From an uncultured Dorea sp. (GTDB taxonomy: Bacteria > Bacillota > Clostridia > Lachnospirales > Lachnospiraceae): a stretch of DNA of 10,879 nt. The translations under genes and the position numbers were made by a program. The DNA lies in NCBI GenBank assembly GCA_910579335.1, contig CAJTUQ010000010.1, positions 1-10,879 on the forward strand, written 5' to 3'. Under the pieces are notes generated by a model that was not told where the DNA came from, ran no database searches, and was given only the letters and a program-made list of their open reading frames with translations. Below are positions 1 to 7,653 of the stretch, piece after piece. Position 1 is the first letter of the stretch, and every line of letters starts with the position of its first letter.

Positions 1-975
1 TTTTCCGTCCTGTATAATGGGAGAGCCGCTCATCCCCTGCACGATGCCCCCCGTTACCTCAAGAAGCCTTTTATCCGTCACCTTCAGGATGATTCCTTTA
101 TTTACCTCAGAAGTATTTAAATCAACACCTGTAATCTCCACCTCGTACTCCTTGACTTTTCCTTCCACTGCACAGCGAATCGTCGCCGCTCCCTCCTTTA
201 TCTCCTCCTTCTTTGCAACGCTCACAGGTGTCTGGTCGGAAAACAGTGCGTCAATCCGGTCAATGGTGCCGAATATGCCGGCCTCGCTGTTTCGCGTGAT
301 ACTGCCGAGGACGTTATAATTATTATAGATGATAATGCCTTCCATTCCGCCAGGCATCCCGTCCTCTCCCTTTTGGATATCCTTGATGCTCGTCGTATAC
401 AGCGTTCCCCCGGAAATGTCTAAAAGCTCATTGGTATCGATATCGTGAATCCCGTGTCCCAGAGCCCCGAACCGGCTTTTTGCATCCAAAAACGTTACCG
501 TGCCTAACCCCTGGGCGTTATCCCGCACCCAGATACCGAGCTTGTACTCATCAGCGTCAAATTTTACCGCCTGGGTCTTTACTTCGATATCCTCGTCCTT
601 CCGGCGGATGTCTAATATCACCTCATCGCTGCTTAACATTTTCACCACCTCGATAAGCTCTGACTTATCCTTAATTCTTTTATGGTTTATTCCTGTGATG
701 TAATCTCCAGCCTTTACCTTGTGCGCGGACGGCTCATGCTTCATCCCGTCCATCCCCGTAATCTCATCCGTCCCAAGCACCATAACCCCCTCCGTTTCCA
801 GATAAATGCCTATCGGCATGCCGCCCGGTATCACCATCGTCTCCTCCGATGTTCCGGCGCTTACCTCCTTACGGAACATCTGCTTTTTACTGTCAATCAG
901 GTAATATCCTCCTCCCACGGCTATACTAAACACCACGACCATAATTAAAATTCTTCTGTACCAATATGTGCGCAT
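1..975 (-). CDS. spoIVB: SpoIVB serine peptidase, sporulation stage IV (partial, C-terminus off the left edge)
   Basis: SpoIVB is a membrane-anchored S55-family serine peptidase. The forespore secretes it into the space between the two spore membranes, where it cleaves SpoIVFA and so triggers pro-sigma-K processing in the mother cell. The 325 visible residues start with a short basic N-terminus and a hydrophobic segment (about residues 9-27, IMVVVFSIAVGGGYYLI) acting as signal or anchor. Next come the IPGGMPIGIY motif (49-58), a PDZ-like region (about 60-135), GIWVRDN (147-153), ALGHGIHD (171-178) and GGIVQGMSGSP (309-319). The likely catalytic triad is His174, Asp301 and Ser316. Its spacings (142 residues His to Ser, 15 Asp to Ser) equal those I recall for Bacillus subtilis (His236, Asp363, Ser378). 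By that alignment only about 40 residues are missing, and the N-terminus is about 60 residues shorter. The ATG at 975 follows an AGAGGGG ribosome binding site. The gene lies 83 bases after recN with its own likely sigma-G promoter, and spo0A is the expected next gene. Confidence 0.96.
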   Translation of the reverse strand, partial: MRTYWYRRILIMVVVFSIAVGGGYYLIDSKKQMFRKEVSAGTSEETMVIPGGMPIGIYLETEGVMVLGTDEITGMDGMKHEPSAHKVKAGDYITGINHKRIKDKSELIEVVKMLSSDEVILDIRRKDEDIEVKTQAVKFDADEYKLGIWVRDNAQGLGTVTFLDAKSRFGALGHGIHDIDTNELLDISGGTLYTTSIKDIQKGEDGMPGGMEGIIIYNNYNVLGSITRNSEAGIFGTIDRIDALFSDQTPVSVAKKEEIKEGAATIRCAVEGKVKEYEVEITGVDLNTSEVNKGIILKVTDKRLLEVTGGIVQGMSGSPIIQDGK

Positions 976-1031
976 AATACTTCCCCTCTTTACAAAAACT
1001 AATATCCGGACCGCAAAAAAAGATCTATCCT

Positions 1032-1061
1032 TAGTATGTGAAAAAATTTATTTTTCAATCA
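1032..1061 (-). promoter_or_regulatory. Putative sigma-G (forespore) promoter for spoIVB
   Basis: Reading the minus strand, a -35-like TGATTG (1061-1056) is followed by a 17-base spacer and CATACTA (1038-1032). CATACTA is a perfect match to the sigma-G -10 consensus, and the -35 matches four of six bases of TGAATA. The -35 box begins on the TGA stop codon of recN. Transcription would start near 1025, leaving a leader of about 50 bases before the spoIVB ATG at 975. In B. subtilis spoIVB is made in the forespore under sigma-F and sigma-G, which agrees with this reading. The assignment rests on consensus matching only. Confidence 0.6.
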
Positions 1062-2738
1062 GTTTAATTTTACCTGTTTTGCTAGTTCTTTCATCTCTCC
1101 CGCATTTTTGCGCACTGCATCTGTAATCTTTGCCCCGCCGAGAAGCCTTGCCAGCTCCTCTACAGACTCTTCTTCGCCCAGCTGCCTGATATCCGTACGC
1201 GTATCCATCTTACCCACCGTCTTTTCGATGACATAATGCTGATCCGCCATTGCTGCAATCTGCGCCAGATGGGTAATGCAGATTACTTGGCGCCGCCTTC
1301 CGATTACCGCCATTTTTTCCGACACCTTCTGGGCGGTCCGGCCGCTGATTCCCACGTCGATTTCATCAAAAATAAGGGTTTCTATCTCGTCCCTGTCTGC
1401 CATCACCGTCTTAATCGCCAGCATAATCCTCGACAGCTCTCCGCCGGAAGCTACATCCGCCAGAGGCTTTACGGGCTGTCCCGGATTCAGGGATATCAGA
1501 AATTCCACGTCGTCCCTGCCGTTTGCCGTAAAATCCTTCAGCCTGCCAAACTGTATCTGAAACTTTACATCCGGGAAATTAAGGTCCTCTAATCCGGCGC
1601 CTATCGCACCCTCAAGCACTTTTGCCTGCTTTGCCCTAAGCTTTGTAAGCTTATCCGTATCGCTTTCAAGCTTTCTTTCTGCATCCGCGCATTTTTTATT
1701 CAGTCCGTCGATATAGTTCTCATAATCCTCTAGTTTTTCAAGCTTCTTTTCCTGCTCTTTGCAGTAGTCCAGAATTTCCTCCACGGTGCTTCCGTACTTT
1801 GCCTTTAAGCGGTTTATTTCATTGAGGCGGTTTTCCGTCTCATAAAATTCCTCCTCTGAAAATTCGCAGCTTTTGCTGTAATCGGAAAGCTCCCTGTTAA
1901 AATCATTGAGCAGAGCGTCAATTTCCTCAAGCTGCCCGCACAGCGCGCCGGCCGATTCGTCATACTCCGCAATCTCTGACAGTGAACGGATGGCGCGGCT
2001 TAGATTTTCACTGGCGCTTCCATCCCCCTCACTTGTGTAGGCATAGGCTTGTGCAGAGCTTTCCGCAATCTGCTTTCCGTTCACCATCCTCCGGTACAGA
2101 CTCTCCAGCTCCTCATCCTCTCCCGGCAGAAGTCCCGCACCGGTAATCTCCGAAATCTCAAATTCAAGAAAAGAAATCTCCTTCGCCCTCTGCGCCGTAT
2201 CTAACTGCGCCGCTTCCAGTTCTTTTTTATATTTCCGGTAACTGTCATAGTCGTCTTTGACACATGACCTATACGCCTTTGCGCTCTCCCCGGCAAAGGC
2301 GTCTACGATTTCCAAATGGTTTTTCTTATATAAAAGAGACTGGTGCTCATGCTGCCCGTGGATGTCAATGAGCGCCGAAGCCGCCTCCTTAAGCAGCGCC
2401 ATCGTCACCGTCTCTCCGTTAATACGGCTTACGCTCCGCTTTTCCATCAGGCGGCGGCTCAACACGACTGCCCCGTCCTCCGGAAAGATATCAAGCGCTT
2501 CAAGGCGTTCTCTTGTGCGCTCGTCCCCGACAAGAAAAATCAGCTCTACAAGCCCGTAATCCGCCCCCTGCCGGATAATATCCTTTGTATATCTCCCTCC
2601 GAGCGCAAGACCTACCGAACCCAGTATAATTGACTTTCCGGCGCCGGTCTCACCCGTCAGTATGTTCAGCCCGTCTTTAAAATCCACTTCAATCTCTTCA
2701 ATTAATGCAAGATTCTTTACATGTACACTTTGTAACAT
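1059..2738 (-). CDS. recN: DNA repair protein RecN
   Basis: RecN is an SMC-like ATPase that gathers at DNA double-strand breaks and supports recombinational repair. The 559-residue protein is of normal family length. The N-terminal ATPase half carries Walker A GETGAGKS (29-36) and the RecN-typical region IDIHGQHEHQSLL (124-136). A long charged, helical coiled-coil region spans roughly 155-375. The C-terminal ATPase half has the ABC signature ASGGELSR (430-437), Walker B TLIFDEIDVG (454-463) and the switch histidine in CITHLAQ (487-493). The ATG at 2738 follows a TAGGAG ribosome binding site that overlaps the argR stop codon, with an 8-base gap between the genes, so the two are probably co-transcribed and translationally linked. 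No LexA-type box is evident just upstream, so any SOS control would have to come from elsewhere. Confidence 0.97.
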   Translation of the reverse strand: MLQSVHVKNLALIEEIEVDFKDGLNILTGETGAGKSIILGSVGLALGGRYTKDIIRQGADYGLVELIFLVGDERTRERLEALDIFPEDGAVVLSRRLMEKRSVSRINGETVTMALLKEAASALIDIHGQHEHQSLLYKKNHLEIVDAFAGESAKAYRSCVKDDYDSYRKYKKELEAAQLDTAQRAKEISFLEFEISEITGAGLLPGEDEELESLYRRMVNGKQIAESSAQAYAYTSEGDGSASENLSRAIRSLSEIAEYDESAGALCGQLEEIDALLNDFNRELSDYSKSCEFSEEEFYETENRLNEINRLKAKYGSTVEEILDYCKEQEKKLEKLEDYENYIDGLNKKCADAERKLESDTDKLTKLRAKQAKVLEGAIGAGLEDLNFPDVKFQIQFGRLKDFTANGRDDVEFLISLNPGQPVKPLADVASGGELSRIMLAIKTVMADRDEIETLIFDEIDVGISGRTAQKVSEKMAVIGRRRQVICITHLAQIAAMADQHYVIEKTVGKMDTRTDIRQLGEEESVEELARLLGGAKITDAVRKNAGEMKELAKQVKLN

Positions 2739-2746
2739 ATTTTCTC

Positions 2747-3196
2747 CTACGAAACAATTCTGCTGATTTTATCCATGACTTCAACGGTGTCTTCCACGCT
2801 TCTGACCGCACACATAATGGTGTCGTCGCCGGCGATGCTCCCCACGATCTCATTCCACTTCATAGCGTCAAGAGCGGCGCAGACCGCCGACGCCATCCCA
2901 GACACCGTCTTAATGACGAGAATGTTCTGCGCCATGTCCATAGACAGATAACCGTCCTTGAGCACCCGGATATATTTTTCACTCATACTGCTGTCGGCGG
3001 ACTGGTGCGGCGCATAGCGCTGCTTCCCTTCATCGGAAGGAACCTTTGTAAGCTTTAAATCCCTGATGTCTCTTGACACGGTCGCCTGCGTCACCTTAAA
3101 TCCTTCTCTGTTTAAGTGCTCTGCCAGCTCTTCCTGTGTCTCAATCCGGTACTTGTTAATCAATTCAAGGATTTTTGCGTGTCTGTTCACTTTCAT
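2747..3196 (-). CDS. argR: Arginine repressor ArgR/AhrC
   Basis: This is the hexameric arginine-sensing repressor of arginine biosynthesis and, in Bacillus, activator of its catabolism. At 149 residues it has the standard length. The N-terminal winged helix-turn-helix (about 1-70) includes the recognition helix TQATVSRDIRDL (36-47), with the family Ser41-Arg42 pair. The C-terminal oligomerisation and arginine-binding domain (about 80-149) carries SGMASAVCAALD (99-110) and the ligand-binding loop IAGDDTIMC (121-129). The start lies 4 bases past the nadK stop, with an AGGAAG ribosome binding site lying partly in the nadK coding end. It sits between nadK and recN, as in other clostridia, and I see no promoter or ARG box in the tiny gaps around it. 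It is therefore probably expressed from the long operon rather than by local autoregulation. Confidence 0.97.
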   Translation of the reverse strand: MKVNRHAKILELINKYRIETQEELAEHLNREGFKVTQATVSRDIRDLKLTKVPSDEGKQRYAPHQSADSSMSEKYIRVLKDGYLSMDMAQNILVIKTVSGMASAVCAALDAMKWNEIVGSIAGDDTIMCAVRSVEDTVEVMDKISRIVS

Positions 3197-3200
3197 GTCT

Positions 3201-4034
3201 CTAACTTCCTTTCATCTTTCTGCGCAATATTTCCAAAAAACCGATTTTGCTTAGCTTGACAAGCTTTGTATCTGCATCGCTCCTTCGTATCACTACACGC
3301 TCCCCCGTCTTTAAGGAAACCATGTCCGCCCCGTCAAAGGTAGTGAATACCTCTTCCACCGTTCCATTTCTTCCCCTGCCAATTTCAATGACGATTTCAT
3401 CCTCCGCCGATAAGACGATGCTGCTTGTATTCAGCGCATGGGAACAGATAGGCGTAATCACGATCATAGACGCCGTCGGCTCCACGATGGGGCCGCCCGC
3501 CGACAAGTTATATGCCGTAGAGCCTGTCGGCGTGGATATAATAATCCCGTCCGCCTCATAGGAATTTAAAAGCTCCCCATTGACATAGAGCTTGAAATGC
3601 AGAACTCTCAATACTCCTTTTCTTGAAACAACGATATCGTTGAGCGCCACGTCTTTTTCTCCGTTTTCAAACGCACCTTCAATCATCATGCGGCTTTCCA
3701 GGGCATAGTCTCCTGCGGCAAGCTTTTTTAACGCTTCGCCGATATCCTTAACCTCTACTTCTGTAAGATAGCCCAGTGTCCCCATATTAATTCCTAATAT
3801 GGGAACCTCTCTTGCATGAAAGACCCGCGCCGCTTCAATCAAACTCCCGTCGCCGCCGATGACGATTACGCAATCGATATCGTCCGGTATCGTATCCTTA
3901 ATCATCCTCTTGTCTTCATTCTTCTCACACAGGTATGTCGTTTTCCCCTCCTGCAAAAGAAGGCTTTTAACCTTGTCCGTCACAGTGAAATCCGGGTCCT
4001 TCCCGTCATTTGTAACGATAAAAAATCTGTCCAT
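3201..4034 (-). CDS. nadK: NAD kinase (ATP-NAD/polyphosphate-NAD kinase)
   Basis: NAD kinase phosphorylates NAD to NADP in the cytoplasm and is the only route to NADP in most bacteria. The 277-residue protein shows the family motifs in order: VIGGDGSLIEAAR (58-70, with the catalytic GGDGS), GINMGTLGYL (81-90), LNDIVVSR (131-138), the conserved ISTPTGSTAYNLSAGGP stretch (166-182) and ITPICSHALNTSSIVL (193-208). An open frame reaches back to 4133 inside tlyA, but those 33 extra codons resemble no NAD kinase sequence. The ATG at 4034 has an AAAGGAAG ribosome binding site at 4043-4050 and gives a protein starting MDRFFIVTND, typical for the family. It lies 14 bases after tlyA and 4 bases before argR. 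NADP supply fits loosely with the adjacent isoprenoid genes, since DXP reductoisomerase uses NADPH. Confidence 0.96.
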   Translation of the reverse strand: MDRFFIVTNDGKDPDFTVTDKVKSLLLQEGKTTYLCEKNEDKRMIKDTIPDDIDCVIVIGGDGSLIEAARVFHAREVPILGINMGTLGYLTEVEVKDIGEALKKLAAGDYALESRMMIEGAFENGEKDVALNDIVVSRKGVLRVLHFKLYVNGELLNSYEADGIIISTPTGSTAYNLSAGGPIVEPTASMIVITPICSHALNTSSIVLSAEDEIVIEIGRGRNGTVEEVFTTFDGADMVSLKTGERVVIRRSDADTKLVKLSKIGFLEILRRKMKGS

Positions 4035-4042
4035 TCCTTCTG

Positions 4043-4050
4043 CTTCCTTT
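4043..4050 (-). promoter_or_regulatory. Ribosome binding site that sets the nadK start
   Basis: On the minus strand this reads AAAGGAAG. It overlaps the tlyA stop codon and lies 8 bases before the ATG at 4034. It supports that start over the in-frame upstream ATG at 4133, which lies deep in tlyA. Confidence 0.6.
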
Positions 4051-4858
4051 ATGATTTCGCCAGTGTTACAAACGCCCGCTCCACTGTCTGTCCTACCTGA
4101 ATCCCGCTGCTTATCCGCCCGCTTCCCGTACACTTTTTTAAATGTATCAGATATTCTATATTGCCTTCCGGCCCCCGAATCGGGGAAAATTCAAGCTCTT
4201 TTGCGTCAAATCCAACGGAAAGCGCATATTTTGCCACCTTATTTATCACTTCAACATGCGTGCCCTTCTCCCGCACGACGCCCTTTTTCCCGACCTTCTC
4301 CCGGCCCGCTTCAAACTGCGGCTTGATAAGGGCCACGATTTCTCCGTCTTCCGTCAGATAATTACGGACGGGGACAAGTACCTTGGTGAGAGAAATAAAG
4401 GAAACATCTATAGAAGAAAAGTCAACCGGCTCTCCAATATCCTCCGGCGTCACATAACGGATATTGGTCTTCTCCATACAGACCACCCGCTCATCCTGCC
4501 TTAGCTTCCAGTCAAGCTGCCCTCTGCCTACATCAATGGCAAATACCTTTTTCGCCCCGTTTTGAAGCATACAGTCCGTAAAACCTCCTGTAGACGAGCC
4601 TACGTCCGTACAGACCTTCCCGTCCACCGACACCTGAAAGCATGCAAGCGCCTTTTCAAGCTTCAGCCCTCCTCTGCTCACATACGGAAGGGTCTTCCCC
4701 CTTACTTCTATGCGCACTTCCTCCGCAAAGGCCGTTCCCGGCTTATCCTCCTTCTGTCCTTCCACATAGACGTTCCCTGACATAATCACTGCTTTCGCTT
4801 TTTCTCTGGATGCCGCCAGGTTCCTTTTTACAAGCAGCACGTCCAACCGTTCCTTCAT
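4049..4858 (-). CDS. tlyA: TlyA-family rRNA 2'-O-methyltransferase with S4 domain (YqxC-like)
   Basis: TlyA-family enzymes add 2'-O-methyl groups to cytidines of 16S and/or 23S rRNA using S-adenosylmethionine. In mycobacteria this affects capreomycin sensitivity. The 269-residue protein has an N-terminal S4 RNA-binding domain (about 1-60, opening MKERLDVLLVKRNLAASREKA) and an FtsJ/RrmJ-like Rossmann methyltransferase domain (about 60-245). The SAM-binding motif is DVGSSTGGFTDC (85-96). Candidate K-D-K-E catalytic residues are Lys66 (GGLKLEKAL), Asp151 (DVSFIS), Lys179 (LIKPQFE) and Glu235 (GNIEYLIHL). Its start overlaps the dxs stop in an ATGA arrangement, and nadK follows 14 bases later. Some family members were called hemolysins, but that label is historical and the domain content points to RNA methylation. 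The exact rRNA target cannot be read from sequence. Confidence 0.95.
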   Translation of the reverse strand: MKERLDVLLVKRNLAASREKAKAVIMSGNVYVEGQKEDKPGTAFAEEVRIEVRGKTLPYVSRGGLKLEKALACFQVSVDGKVCTDVGSSTGGFTDCMLQNGAKKVFAIDVGRGQLDWKLRQDERVVCMEKTNIRYVTPEDIGEPVDFSSIDVSFISLTKVLVPVRNYLTEDGEIVALIKPQFEAGREKVGKKGVVREKGTHVEVINKVAKYALSVGFDAKELEFSPIRGPEGNIEYLIHLKKCTGSGRISSGIQVGQTVERAFVTLAKS

Positions 4859-6723
4859 AACCGCAACTCTCCGTATGTTTTCATGATTTTATCGGCCAGC
4901 GACTCTGCGTCGACGCCCGTTTCTTTCCGCAGTACGTCCACGCTCCCGTGCTCTACATACTGTTCGGGCAGCGCACAGGATGCTACCTTTACCGGCAGGT
5001 TATTTTCTGACGCATACTGAAGCACACGCTGTGAACATGCGCCGCTCCCTACATTTTCTTCTATGACCGCTATCAACTTATGATTTTTCGATAGACTGCG
5101 GATACACTCTCCATCCAGCGGCTTGACAAAGCGGGCATTTACAAGAGTACAGGCAAATCCTTCTGCTTTCAGGCGCCCGCGCACCTTCACCGCCTCCTCG
5201 AACATATGGCCTACGCTGAAAAGGGCAATCTCTTCCTCCTCAAAAATCATTTCACTCTTTCCGAAACGTACCGGCTCCCTGTACTGCGAATATCCGTCAA
5301 AAGCGCTTCCTCTTGGATACCGGAGCGCAATGGGGCCATCATAATCCACTGCGAATCTGAGCATGTCCGCAAGCTCCCATTTATGCTTCGGCGACATCAC
5401 CGCCATATTCGGGATGCTACACAAATAAGACAGATCAAAAATCCCTTGATGGGTCTCTCCGTCGCTTCCTACAAGCCCCGCACGGTCAACTGCAAATATC
5501 ACCGGAAGGTTTTGCAGGCATACGTCATGAATCATCTGGTCATATCCTCTCTGCAGAAAGGAGGAATATACCGCAAACACCGGCTTCATGCCGCCCGCCG
5601 CAAGCCCTGCGGCAAAGGTGACCCCATGTCCTTCCGCAATTCCCACGTCAAAAAAACGCTCCGGATAAAGCTTTTTAAATCTGGACAATCCGGTTCCGTC
5701 GGCCATCGCCGCCGTAATCGCCGCAAGCTTTTCATTTCTTTTGGCCTCGTCACAGAGCACTTTGCCGAAAACATCCGTGTACGTATCCTTTTTCTTTTCT
5801 CCTAAAACCTTTCCTGTCTCCACGTCAAACGGTCCGATTCCGTGAAATACATCCGGTGCATTTTCGGCGGGCTGGTAACCCTTCCCTTTCTCTGTCAGCA
5901 CATGCAAAAGCACCGGGCCTCCGATTCTCTTTGCCTCTTTCAGCGCCTTGCACAGCGCCCCGATATCATGTCCGGGTATCGGCCCTAAATAGGTAATCCC
6001 CATATCTTCGAAAAGCATTCCCGGCACAACAAGCTGTTTAATACTGTTTTTTGTCTTCCGGATGTGGGCGATCATCCGGTCTCCCACCTTCGGGATACGT
6101 TCAAGCGTCTTCGTCACGCCCTTCTTAAGCCCCGTATAGAGATCCGCCGTCCGAAGCTGCGCCAGGTATCTTGACATTCCTCCTACATTTTCAGAAATCG
6201 ACATATGGTTGTCATTCAGTATAATAATAAAGTTCGTCTCAAGCTGCGCCGCATTATTCAGCGCCTCATATGCCATCCCCCCGGTAAGCGAACCGTCGCC
6301 GATTACAGAAATAACACTGTAGTCCTCTCCTTTTAAATCCCTCGCCTTCACATAGCCAAGACCCGCGGAAATCGATGTGGAACTGTGCCCTGTGTCAAAT
6401 GCATCGCAGTCGCTTTCCTTTCGTTTCGGGAATCCGCTCATCCCGCCATACTTCCTTAACGTGTCAAACTGATCTTTCCGCCCGGTTAAAAGCTTGTGCG
6501 TGTAGGATTGGTGCCACACGTCCCAGATAATCTTATCCTTGGGCAGTTCGAACACCCGGTGCATAGCTATGGTCAGCTCCACAACGCCGAGATTCGACGC
6601 CAGATGCCCTCCGCTCTTACTTGTCTTCTCAATCAGAAATTCCCTGATTTCCTCCGCCAGATGTAAAAGCTCTTCCGGATTCAGTTCTTTTATGTCATTT
6701 TCCTTCTGTATCCGCTCTAACAT
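4855..6723 (-). CDS. dxs: 1-deoxy-D-xylulose-5-phosphate synthase
   Basis: Dxs condenses pyruvate and glyceraldehyde 3-phosphate to DXP, the entry step of the MEP isoprenoid pathway and a source for thiamine and pyridoxal. It uses thiamine diphosphate and Mg2+. The 622 residues match family length. Visible motifs are SGGHLASNLGVVELTIA (37-53), HQSYTHKLLTGR (71-82), DTGHSSTSISAGLG (110-123) and the ThDP/metal motif GDGSLTGGM (142-150) ending at LNDNHMSIS (169-177). The pyrimidine-binding domain starts near 313, with the catalytic glutamate in GIAEGHGVTFAAG (361-373, Glu364) and DRAGLVGSDGETHQGIFD (413-430). The C-terminal transketolase-like domain runs from about 490. The usual AEQHA is AEGHG here. 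The ATG at 6723 follows an AAGGAG site overlapping the ispA stop (15-base gap). The dxs stop overlaps the tlyA start. Confidence 0.98.
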   Translation of the reverse strand: MLERIQKENDIKELNPEELLHLAEEIREFLIEKTSKSGGHLASNLGVVELTIAMHRVFELPKDKIIWDVWHQSYTHKLLTGRKDQFDTLRKYGGMSGFPKRKESDCDAFDTGHSSTSISAGLGYVKARDLKGEDYSVISVIGDGSLTGGMAYEALNNAAQLETNFIIILNDNHMSISENVGGMSRYLAQLRTADLYTGLKKGVTKTLERIPKVGDRMIAHIRKTKNSIKQLVVPGMLFEDMGITYLGPIPGHDIGALCKALKEAKRIGGPVLLHVLTEKGKGYQPAENAPDVFHGIGPFDVETGKVLGEKKKDTYTDVFGKVLCDEAKRNEKLAAITAAMADGTGLSRFKKLYPERFFDVGIAEGHGVTFAAGLAAGGMKPVFAVYSSFLQRGYDQMIHDVCLQNLPVIFAVDRAGLVGSDGETHQGIFDLSYLCSIPNMAVMSPKHKWELADMLRFAVDYDGPIALRYPRGSAFDGYSQYREPVRFGKSEMIFEEEEIALFSVGHMFEEAVKVRGRLKAEGFACTLVNARFVKPLDGECIRSLSKNHKLIAVIEENVGSGACSQRVLQYASENNLPVKVASCALPEQYVEHGSVDVLRKETGVDAESLADKIMKTYGELRL

Positions 6724-6738
6724 CGCATGACTCCTTCT

Positions 6739-7653
6739 CTATTTTTCTCTGTATATCAGCTGCAAAAACAACTGCTCCAGATATGCATGCTCTCCCGGAA
6801 GCTCTTTAAGCATCAGCACCGCCTTCCGGGATTTCTCTTCCACGATTTCCTTCGCTCTCTCAACACCGTAAAGCGTCACATACGTCGTCTTTTCATTCTT
6901 CTCGTCGCTGTGGACCGGTTTCCCAAGAGCCTTCATCGACCCCGTCACATCCAGTATATCATCCTGTATCTGGAAAGCCAGGCCGACATTTTTTGCAATC
7001 TGCTCCGCTATCTTTACGTCTCCTTTTCCCGCACCGCCCAGCACTGCGCCGATCATCATGGAAGACTCAATTAATGCGGCTGTTTTCAGCTCATAAATGG
7101 TATCAAGGACATCTTTGGATACGGCATGCCCGGTCTCCTTCACATCGATAACCTGTCCGCCTATCATTCCATAAATTCCGGCCTTCCTGCCAAGTATCCG
7201 ATACGCCTCTGCAATTTCCTTCCATTTTGAAGGAGCATAGGAAAAGGCTTCTGCCGCCGTCTCAAATGCATAATTCAACAGGGCGTCCCCCGCAAGGATT
7301 CCCATATCCTCCCCGAACACGACATGCGTCGTCTTCCTTCCCCGCCGGTAATCGTCATTGTCCATTGCGGGTAGGTCGTCATGCACAAGAGAATAGGTGT
7401 GAATCATCTCCTGAGCCGCCATAAACGCATGAAGCGCCATCTCTTCTTTAACGTCCCCTTCCGAAAAAAGCAGGTACGTCTCCTTCATAAGCATCGGCCT
7501 GAGCCGTTTGCCTCCTGCGAGAAGGCTGTAAGCCATAGCCTCCATAATCATCTTCTGGTATCCTTCCTCTTTTGGAAGGAAGCGCCTTAGTACCGCTTCA
7601 ATTTCTTCAACCTTTTTTTTCTGGCAATCCAGAAATTCAGCTTTCAAACTCAT
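6739..7653 (-). CDS. ispA: Farnesyl diphosphate synthase-type polyprenyl synthetase
   Basis: This enzyme condenses isopentenyl diphosphate with dimethylallyl and geranyl diphosphate to make farnesyl diphosphate, the precursor for undecaprenyl and quinone chains. The 304-residue protein shows GGKRLRP (47-53), the first aspartate-rich motif DDLPAMD (92-98, the two-residue-longer bacterial form), the RRGR motif (103-106), GGQVID (165-170), FQIQDDILD with the second aspartate motif (227-235) and a closing basic KPVHSDEKNEKTTYV segment (245-259). Tyr87, five residues before the first aspartate motif, fits a short-chain (C15) product, although geranylgeranyl chains cannot be excluded. An in-frame ATG exists at 7671, but the one at 7653 has an AAGGAG ribosome binding site 6 bases upstream and is preferred. 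It overlaps the last 17 bases of xseB and is followed by dxs, so two isoprenoid enzymes sit side by side. Confidence 0.96.
   Translation of the reverse strand: MSLKAEFLDCQKKKVEEIEAVLRRFLPKEEGYQKMIMEAMAYSLLAGGKRLRPMLMKETYLLFSEGDVKEEMALHAFMAAQEMIHTYSLVHDDLPAMDNDDYRRGRKTTHVVFGEDMGILAGDALLNYAFETAAEAFSYAPSKWKEIAEAYRILGRKAGIYGMIGGQVIDVKETGHAVSKDVLDTIYELKTAALIESSMMIGAVLGGAGKGDVKIAEQIAKNVGLAFQIQDDILDVTGSMKALGKPVHSDEKNEKTTYVTLYGVERAKEIVEEKSRKAVLMLKELPGEHAYLEQLFLQLIYREK

Noticed and set aside
311..340. TATAAT-like clusters on the plus strand
   Set aside because: They lie inside spoIVB codons (Ile-Tyr-Asn rich stretch), have no paired -35, and no plus-strand gene follows.
1040..1058. AT-rich inverted repeat (TGAAAAA / TTTTTCA) as a recN terminator
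   Set aside because: The stem is almost wholly A-T pairs with no GC core and is not followed by a U-tract at the right place. It is more likely part of the promoter spacer.
4035..4133. N-terminal extension of NAD kinase from the ATG at 4133
   Set aside because: The extra 33 residues are tlyA codons read in another frame and resemble no NAD kinase. A good ribosome binding site supports the ATG at 4034.
5206..5805. Open frame of 199 codons on the plus strand inside dxs
   Set aside because: It is fully antisense to the well-conserved dxs gene, with no ribosome binding site or domain support.
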